Source: Rhodospirillaceae bacterium | GTDB lineage: Bacteria > Pseudomonadota > Alphaproteobacteria > UBA11136 | Reading direction: 5' to 3' | Assembly (NCBI GenBank): GCA_002686135.1 | Contig: NZAO01000091.1 | Span: forward strand, 1-6,950 | DNA: 6,950 bases | Shown: piece after piece, positions 1-4,494 of the stretch | Layout: every line of letters starts with the position of its first letter | Numbering within the stretch: position 1 is the first letter of the stretch | The notes under the pieces: model-generated | Told to the model about the DNA's origin: nothing | The model's input: only the letters and a program-made list of their open reading frames with translations | Database searches by the model: none | Position numbers and translations under genes: made by a program

Positions 1-775
1 CACCTCCATAGAGCCTGTCGGTGTCATCACCGCCGGAAATAAAGTCCTCGCCTGCACCGCCATAAGCAACGTCATAGCCACTGCCGCCGAAGATGTAGTC
101 TTTTCCCCCTTCTCCGAAGATGATGTCACTTCCACCCTCACCGAAGAGGAATTCCGTTAGTTCGTTTCCAGTCAGATTCTCTTCGGGAGGCAAGTCATTC
201 CCCCCTCCAAAGATGACATCGCCGTCCTCGCCGCCATAAATTTTATCAGGCCCATTGTTACCGTAGAGCCAGTCAGCGCCGGCTTCGCCATAGATTTTGT
301 CATAGCCTTCGCCGCCTTCGATCGTGTCATGGCCGAGGCCGCCATAGAGTTTGTCCCAGCCGCCTCCACCAAAAATTTCGTCGTTACCGCTGAAGCCGAA
401 AATAACGTCCTTACCTTCGCCGCCATAAGCAACGTCATCGCCTTTGCCGCAGTTGATGTAATCGTCGTCATCGCCGCCATCGAGATAGTCGTTGCCGTTT
501 TCTCCATAAAGATGATCTTTACCATCGCCGCCATAGAGATGGTCGTTTCCATCATCGTAGGGGGCCCTAGCTTTAGACCCGCTGCCGCCAAATAAATAGT
601 CATCTCCATCACCGCCCCTGACCCAGTCGTCGCCACCTCTGCCATAGAGCCAGTCGTTTCCACCAAAGCCCCAGATAGAATCCGCGCTGTTACTGCCGTA
701 ACGAACGTCATTTTCTGCCGTGCCAAAAATAAAATTCCACGGCAAAAGCCAAATCTTAGTGATTAATTCAAACAT
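1..775 (-). CDS. RTX (haemolysin-type) calcium-binding repeat protein, N-terminal part, runs off the left edge
   Basis: The minus strand is open from the start to the window edge and gives 258 residues without a stop. After a short leader (residues 1-17, hydrophobic: Ile, Trp, Leu, Phe) the protein is nearly all glycine/aspartate nonapeptides of the form GGxGxDxhY, for example YGGDGKDHLYG and YGGLGHDTIEG. In the RTX family these fold into a calcium-binding beta-roll after export, usually by a type I system that reads a C-terminal signal; that end is not in the window. Two stretches break the repeat: residues 67-75 (SKARAPYDD) and about 193-209. No catalytic domain precedes the repeats, so any effector part would have to lie beyond the left edge. 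The start is taken at the ATG at 775 because GGAGA (782-786) sits 6 nt before it. An adjoining in-frame ATG at 778 and one at 826 are possible, but 826 has no ribosome-binding site. Function and target are unknown. Confidence 0.85.
   Translation of the reverse strand, partial: MFELITKIWLLPWNFIFGTAENDVRYGSNSADSIWGFGGNDWLYGRGGDDWVRGGDGDDYLFGGSGSKARAPYDDGNDHLYGGDGKDHLYGENGNDYLDGGDDDDYINCGKGDDVAYGGEGKDVIFGFSGNDEIFGGGGWDKLYGGLGHDTIEGGEGYDKIYGEAGADWLYGNNGPDKIYGGEDGDVIFGGGNDLPPEENLTGNELTEFLFGEGGSDIIFGEGGKDYIFGGSGYDVAYGGAGEDFISGGDDTDRLYGG
2..724 (-). repeat. Tandem RTX nonapeptide-coding repeats
   Basis: About two dozen imperfect 27-bp units encode GGxGxDxhh turns. On the plus strand they appear as recurring gccgccata-like words, which is the complement of TATGGCGGC (Tyr-Gly-Gly). 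The longest exact copy I noticed is 19 bp, at 57-75 and 420-438, exactly 363 bp (121 codons) apart and in the same frame. This points to expansion by duplication of whole units. Long open frames in other phases of this stretch come from the repeat's base bias and are not genes. Confidence 0.85.
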
Positions 776-781
776 CATAAT

Positions 782-786
782 TCTCC
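782..786 (-). promoter_or_regulatory. Ribosome-binding site of the RTX gene
   Basis: GGAGA on the minus strand lies 6 nt upstream of the ATG at 775 and 3 nt upstream of the ATG at 778. The spacing favours 775 as the start. No comparable site precedes the further upstream in-frame ATG at 826. Confidence 0.55.
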
Positions 787-883
787 ATTGCTTCGTTAAG
801 TTTGAACCTGGTGCGACCACCCCCATGTCTTGGGAAGGTGATCACTTTCAAACCGTAGTGTGGAGAAATGGAGTGTTTATTGA

Positions 884-899
884 AGTGACGGCGGTCACA
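884..899. promoter_or_regulatory. CRP/FNR-family-like palindrome upstream of the RTX gene
   Basis: AGTGA-N6-TCACA matches the classical CRP half-site arrangement TGTGA-N6-TCACA at nine of ten defined positions. Its centre is about 116 bp upstream of the RTX start and about 255 bp upstream of the DUF502 start, so if functional it more likely serves the RTX gene. What is seen is the dyad; which CRP/FNR-type regulator, if any, binds it is inference. No good -10 element lies at the usual distance, which lowers confidence. Confidence 0.35.
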
Positions 900-994
900 C
901 TTGCTAAACTTTTTTATAGAGGGGGCTGACAAGATATTTTAATAACAAGTATCAGATAGTTAGCAGAGGGCGCAGGCTCAGGCTCCCAGCAAGT

Positions 995-1007
995 GTTCAG
1001 CAAGAAC
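995..1007. promoter_or_regulatory. Dyad element copy 1 (GTTC-N5-GAAC) upstream of DUF502
   Basis: The 13-bp sequence GTTCAGCAAGAAC is an inverted repeat with 4-bp arms. A second copy differing at one base lies at 1051-1063, 56 bp further on in the same orientation. Two copies of a dyad upstream of a gene suggest a repeated operator, but the short arms leave chance possible. Confidence 0.25.
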
Positions 1008-1050
1008 TTATCCGGGAGGACGCAGAAAACGGCGCATCTTTGCGGTTCAA

Positions 1051-1063
1051 GTTCGGCAAGAAC
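1051..1063. promoter_or_regulatory. Dyad element copy 2 (GTTC-N5-GAAC) upstream of DUF502
   Basis: GTTCGGCAAGAAC is identical to the copy at 995-1007 except for one spacer base. It ends 83 bp before the DUF502 start. It does not match the GTTC-N7-GTTC direct repeat described for alphaproteobacterial LexA, so an SOS assignment is not supported. Confidence 0.25.
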
Positions 1064-1146
1064 ACAAAATAACTGTCGGATTTTTTCCTGACTTTCCTAA
1101 CTGCTGGATATTGTGAAGCCTCCTGTAACAATTTACATTTCCCCGT

Positions 1147-1971
1147 ATGACCCACGGCACTGACGAAACACCGGAACAAAATTCCGGACAGCATGAACAA
1201 ACCTCCACTGGTGGTTCCGGAGGGAAACCCGGAGGAGACCCGGCCCGGGAACGTCTCGGTTCGCGCCTCCGCACCTATTTTCTCGCAGGTATTCTTGTCA
1301 CCGCACCCATCACCATTACGCTCTACGCGGCATGGATTTTCGTCGACTTCGTGGACGGCAAGGTAACACCGCTTATCCCGGCCCCATACAATCCTTCCAC
1401 TTATTTGCCGTTCGACATCCCGGGGCTGGGGCTTGCGGTGGTGGCCGTGGTCCTGACCCTCATCGGCTGGCTAACGGCGGGGTTTATGGGAAGGCTTTTC
1501 CTGCGCATCAGCGAACGGGCTCTCCGGCGCATGCCGGTGATCAGCGGCGTTTACGGCACCGTCAAACAGATTTTCGAGACCGTCCTGAAGAAACAGTCGA
1601 ATGCCTTTCGCGAGGCGGTTCTGGTGGAATATCCACGCCGGGGAATATGGGCGATCGCCTTTATCACCGGCCGCACTGAAGGTGAGGTCCAAAACACCAT
1701 CGAAGAAGAAGTCATCAATATATTTATTCCCACCACCCCAAACCCCACGTCCGGATTTTTACTGTTCGTGCCGAAAAAAGAACTAATTCCTCTCAACATG
1801 ACGGTTGAAGAGGCCATCAAGATGGTGATTTCCGGCGGTATCGTGACGCCGCCTGACCACCGCCCCAAGAAAGAACAGAAGATCGCACGGGCTTCCGCCG
1901 CCACCTATGAGGACCTGGACATTCTCAGGGAAAAAGACCGTGCTCCGGTTCTGGTGACGAAAAAGAAATAA
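1147..1971 (+). CDS. DUF502 family integral membrane protein
   Basis: This 274-residue protein has a low-complexity Gly/Glu/Pro-rich N-terminus (residues 1-35, probably disordered and cytoplasmic) and two transmembrane segments (about 43-66 and 92-115). The second segment is followed by a conserved hydrophilic domain. Family hallmarks visible are LRTYFLAGILVTAPI at the first helix, MPVISGVYGTVKQ (129-141), VEYPRRGIWAIAFITG (160-175) and the IPTTPNPTSGFLLFVPKKEL stretch (194-213). Bacterial members have no established function; plant relatives are the LIKE-COV membrane proteins. The C-terminus is Lys-rich. The ATG at 1147 is the first start after an in-frame TAA at 1126-1128, and the next Met lies inside helix 2, so the start is forced. 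There is no clear Shine-Dalgarno sequence. It converges on recG with only 21 bp between the two stop codons, and I see no convincing terminator there. Confidence 0.9.
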   Translation: MTHGTDETPEQNSGQHEQTSTGGSGGKPGGDPARERLGSRLRTYFLAGILVTAPITITLYAAWIFVDFVDGKVTPLIPAPYNPSTYLPFDIPGLGLAVVAVVLTLIGWLTAGFMGRLFLRISERALRRMPVISGVYGTVKQIFETVLKKQSNAFREAVLVEYPRRGIWAIAFITGRTEGEVQNTIEEEVINIFIPTTPNPTSGFLLFVPKKELIPLNMTVEEAIKMVISGGIVTPPDHRPKKEQKIARASAATYEDLDILREKDRAPVLVTKKK

Positions 1972-1992
1972 TCCTGGTTGGTTTTTGATCGT

Positions 1993-4074
1993 CTAGCCCG
2001 ACCGGGCGTATTTAACCACGGAATCCCTTTCAAACAGATAAAGCAGAACCCGTAATGCCTCGCCGCGCTGAGATTCCAGTCCGGGATCGCGGTTGAGGAT
2101 CAACCGTGCATCATCTCGGGCCGTAGCCAGAAGGTCGCTATGTTCTGCCAGATCGGCGAGACGGAACTCAGGCAGGCCGCTCTGGCGCGTGCCGAGAACC
2201 TCCCCGGCGCCACGCAGTCGAAGGTCTTCCTCGGCAATATGGAAACCATCGTCGCTGGCGCGCAGGATTTCCAGACGCGCCCGGGCCGTACTTTGCAATG
2301 GCGGGGAGTACAGCAGAAGACAATGAGACTCCTCTTTCCCGCGACCGATACGTCCGCGCAGTTGATGAAGCTGAGCAAGGCCGAAACGTTCGGCATGCTC
2401 CACCACCATCATGGTGGCTTCCGGCACATCCACGCCCACCTCGATAACGGTGGTGGCCACCAGCACTGTGATCTCGCCACTGGCAAAACGGGCCATGACG
2501 GCATCCTTCTCCTTTCCCTTCATAGCGCCGTGGACGAGTCCAACCCGCTCTCCCAGAAGGTGGGAGAGGGCGTCAAAGCGCTCCGTCGCCGCAGCCAGGT
2601 CGAGGGCCTCAGATTCATCGATCAGGGGACAAACCCAGTAGACACGCTCACCCCTGGCAAGACACCGGGAAATAGCGTTTACCACGTCATTGATGCGGGA
2701 AACCGGCACAACCCTGGTATCAACGGGCCCACGGCCGGGGGGCTTTTCCGTCAGCCGCGAGACATCCATATCGCCAAATGCAGCCTGGGTCAGGGTACGC
2801 GGAATAGGTGTCGCCGTCATCACCAACACATTGGTGCCGGTGCCTTTTTCAGCTAGGAGTATGCGCTGATGCACGCCGAAACGATGCTGTTCATCGATAA
2901 CGGCTAGTGACAGATCGGCAAAAGCCACGTCTTCCTGGAACAGCGCATGGGTGCCCACGGCCAGCGTGATGTCTCCTGTTGCCAGCCCCTCCAGTATTTT
3001 TTCCCGGTTTTTCCCTTTTTCCCGGCCGGTGAGAAGAACCGCCTTAACCCCGGCGGCCTCGGCCAGCGGCGCAATGGTGGTCATATGCTGGCGCGCCAGA
3101 ATCTCCGTAGGCGCCATGATAACGGCCTGGGTTCCGGCCTCGGCGGCGGTCAGCATGGCGAGAAACGCAACAACCGTTTTACCGTTTCCCACATCGCCTT
3201 GTAACAGGCGCAGCATGCGGCCCTTGCTGTTCATGTCGCCGGTAATTTCCGACAGAGCCTGTTCCTGCGAGGCGGTCAGCTGGAAGGGCAGGGCGGATAG
3301 CGCCGCCTGACGCAGATGCCCGTCCCCGGTGACGGCGCGTCCGGAAAGGCGGCGGTACTGGGCGCGAATAAGCGCCAGCGCCAACTGGCTAGCGAGGATT
3401 TCGTCATAGGCGAGGCGCAGCCGTGGCAGGGCGCGGGGGCCGAGATCGGCTTCGCTCTGAGGTTTATGAAGTTCCAGAAGGCTTTGCCGCCAGGGCGACC
3501 ATTTCTGTTGCTTGAAAAAGGCCGGATCGATCCACTCCGGTAGATCGGGGGTTATGTCCAGGGCTGCCTTGACCGCCTTGCCTATGGTTTTCTGCGTCAA
3601 GCCCGCGCTCAAGGGATAGAGAGCTTCCACCGTCTCCAGCGAATCGCGCTCCTCTATAGTGGCGATATGATCGGGATGGGTCATCTGAACCTCGTCGCGG
3701 AAATATTCGACCCGTCCACTGACGATGCGCGTTTCCCCTTCTGGCAAGACCTTCATCAGGTAATCGGGGTGGGCATGAAAAAACACCAGGTCCAAGATCC
3801 CGGTTTCATCGCTGCAACGCACCCGGTAGGGGAGACGGCGGTTGTGAGGAGGCAGGTGGGCGTCCACACTAAGAGTAATGGTGGCCACCGCACCATCGGG
3901 CGCCTCTGCAATCTTTGGTGAAAAACGCCTGTCGATGAGGGAAGAAGGCCGGTGCCAGCACAAATCCACCACATGTTCGCCCGCCGCCTTTGCAATCTGT
4001 TTTGCGATCCGCGGGCCGACGCCGGAAAGCGTCGTTACCGGAGAAGACAGGGAGAACAGGATATCCGGTCGCAT
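1993..4074 (-). CDS. recG: ATP-dependent DNA helicase RecG
   Basis: RecG remodels stalled replication forks and branch-migrates Holliday junctions, acting as a monomeric double-strand translocase. With the chosen start it has 693 residues, normal for the family. It has the N-terminal SGVGPRIAK helix-hairpin-like segment (17-25) and an OB-fold wedge domain (about 60-145). The superfamily 2 helicase motifs follow in order: Walker A GDVGNGKT (293-300), APTEILARQH (321-330), VGTHALFQ (373-380), DEQHRFGV (394-401), TATPIPRTL (420-428), TTVIEVGVDVP (541-551) and QLRGRIGRG (571-579). The C-terminal TRG region is intact (SDDGFHIAEEDLRLRGAGEV, 607-626). Walker A has Asn where Ser is common. The frame is open to an ATG at 4158, but RecG homologues begin near MRPDIL, so the ATG at 4074 is preferred. 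The 28 extra residues look non-conserved, and a possible -10 lies inside them. All motifs are intact, so the protein should be active. Confidence 0.95.
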   Translation of the reverse strand: MRPDILFSLSSPVTTLSGVGPRIAKQIAKAAGEHVVDLCWHRPSSLIDRRFSPKIAEAPDGAVATITLSVDAHLPPHNRRLPYRVRCSDETGILDLVFFHAHPDYLMKVLPEGETRIVSGRVEYFRDEVQMTHPDHIATIEERDSLETVEALYPLSAGLTQKTIGKAVKAALDITPDLPEWIDPAFFKQQKWSPWRQSLLELHKPQSEADLGPRALPRLRLAYDEILASQLALALIRAQYRRLSGRAVTGDGHLRQAALSALPFQLTASQEQALSEITGDMNSKGRMLRLLQGDVGNGKTVVAFLAMLTAAEAGTQAVIMAPTEILARQHMTTIAPLAEAAGVKAVLLTGREKGKNREKILEGLATGDITLAVGTHALFQEDVAFADLSLAVIDEQHRFGVHQRILLAEKGTGTNVLVMTATPIPRTLTQAAFGDMDVSRLTEKPPGRGPVDTRVVPVSRINDVVNAISRCLARGERVYWVCPLIDESEALDLAAATERFDALSHLLGERVGLVHGAMKGKEKDAVMARFASGEITVLVATTVIEVGVDVPEATMMVVEHAERFGLAQLHQLRGRIGRGKEESHCLLLYSPPLQSTARARLEILRASDDGFHIAEEDLRLRGAGEVLGTRQSGLPEFRLADLAEHSDLLATARDDARLILNRDPGLESQRGEALRVLLYLFERDSVVKYARSG

Positions 4075-4206
4075 GAGAAAGGAACGGGCCTTGATCAGGA
4101 AAAGCTGACAGAGGGGAGCCAGGGCTTTATATCCTAGGGCAAGGATGCCAACAGGCATAGCCCGATAGCGGGGCGGGCATCAAATAAGGGAAAGGGAAGG
4201 GGAAGC
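4075..4206. promoter_or_regulatory. Divergent recG / sdhE-mfd control region
   Basis: These 132 bp separate the recG start (minus) from the sdhE start (plus) and must carry both promoters. A minus-strand TATAAA (4126-4131) is a plausible recG -10 box, but no well-spaced -35 box is evident (TTGGCA is only 14 bp upstream). A small hairpin, ATGCC-AACA-GGCAT, occupies 4145-4158, with another GGCATC nearby. No clear plus-strand promoter was recognised. Confidence 0.4.
4186..4205 (+). promoter_or_regulatory. Purine-rich ribosome-binding region of sdhE
   Basis: Twenty consecutive purines precede the sdhE ATG. AAGGGG at 4197-4202 is a good Shine-Dalgarno core, 4 nt from the start codon. It fixes the sdhE start and is the only strong ribosome-binding site on the plus strand of this cluster. 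Confidence 0.6.
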
Positions 4207-4494
4207 ATGAGCGGAACAGAACCCGATGAGCGGCGCCGCAAACGGCTCTTCTTCCGCTGTACTCACTGTGGAATCCGCGAGCTTGATCTGATCCTTGGAC
4301 ACTTCGCCAGAACCGTGCTGCCCCAGCTCGACAGTCAACAGCTCGATAGTTTCGAAGCCATTCTCAATGCCGGTGATAACGATCTCTACAAGTGGATTAG
4401 TGGCCGTGAGCGGCCTCCTCCCGAACTGAACAGCCAGGTTATGGAACTGATTCTTAGCATTAAGATAGATAAAGTAAATAATTGTCAGAAATAG
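4207..4494 (+). CDS. sdhE: Succinate dehydrogenase assembly factor SdhE (CptB/Sdh5 family)
   Basis: SdhE is a small cytoplasmic chaperone that promotes covalent attachment of FAD to the flavoprotein subunit SdhA of succinate dehydrogenase. The 95-residue length fits the family. Recognisable elements are the basic RRRKRLFFR start (9-17), the helix ELDLILGHFA (25-34) and the C-terminal DLYKWISGRERPPPEL block (59-74), close to the alphaproteobacterial form. The family's RGxxE motif reads C21-G22-I23-R24-E25: the Gly and Glu are kept but the leading Arg is Cys. With Cys18 this creates C-T-H-C, a CxxC pair not expected in the family. The gene lies between recG and mfd, as in many Alphaproteobacteria, and its last 13 nt overlap the inferred mfd start. 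The C-terminus (KIDKVNNCQK) holds a third Cys. Identity is secure; whether the altered motif still works is unknown. Confidence 0.9.
   Translation: MSGTEPDERRRKRLFFRCTHCGIRELDLILGHFARTVLPQLDSQQLDSFEAILNAGDNDLYKWISGRERPPPELNSQVMELILSIKIDKVNNCQK

Larger units (their letters stand above)
776..1146. other. Divergent intergenic region between the RTX gene and the DUF502 gene
   Basis: About 370 bp with no convincing gene. It is more AT-rich than its flanks. A 69-codon frame at 720-929 on the plus strand overlaps the RTX gene and shows no recognisable protein features. The region should hold promoters for both flanking genes. I see only a weak plus-strand candidate (CTGACA at 926-931, TATCAG at 950-955, 18-bp spacer) and no clear pair for the RTX gene. 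Candidate operators at 884-899, 995-1007 and 1051-1063 are listed separately. An 8-bp perfect palindrome, GTGATCAC, lies at 838-845. Confidence 0.6.

Noticed and set aside
329..595. Plus-strand open frame of 88 codons, Ala/Val/Ile-rich
   Set aside because: Antisense shadow of the RTX repeats. Its hydrophobic composition comes from the complement of Gly/Asp codons.
172..726. Long minus-strand open frame in a second phase (184 codons, Met/Thr/Ala-rich) across the RTX region
   Set aside because: It is an out-of-phase reading of the 27-bp repeats. The GGxGxD frame on the same strand is continuous over 258 codons and is clearly the coding one.
1..780. CRISPR-like regularity suggested by recurring gccgccata words
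   Set aside because: The periodicity is protein-level (27 bp nonapeptide units) with diverged copies and no repeat-spacer structure.
720..929. Plus-strand 69-codon frame in the RTX/DUF502 gap
   Set aside because: Overlaps the RTX start and its control region, has no evident ribosome-binding site and no recognisable protein features.
995..1063. LexA (SOS) box interpretation of the GTTC/GAAC dyads
   Set aside because: The alphaproteobacterial box is a GTTC-N7-GTTC direct repeat. These are GTTC-N5-GAAC inverted repeats and do not fit.
1996..2007. GCCCG-AC-CGGGC palindrome at the recG/DUF502 convergent junction, considered as a terminator
   Set aside because: It encodes the last residues of RecG and has no T-run on its 3' side in either direction; the only T-run (1982-1986) is on the wrong side for the plus strand.
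2140..2856. Plus-strand 238-codon open frame within recG
   Set aside because: Antisense to the intact, motif-complete RecG frame, with His/Gly/Arg-rich composition typical of antisense shadows in GC-rich genes.
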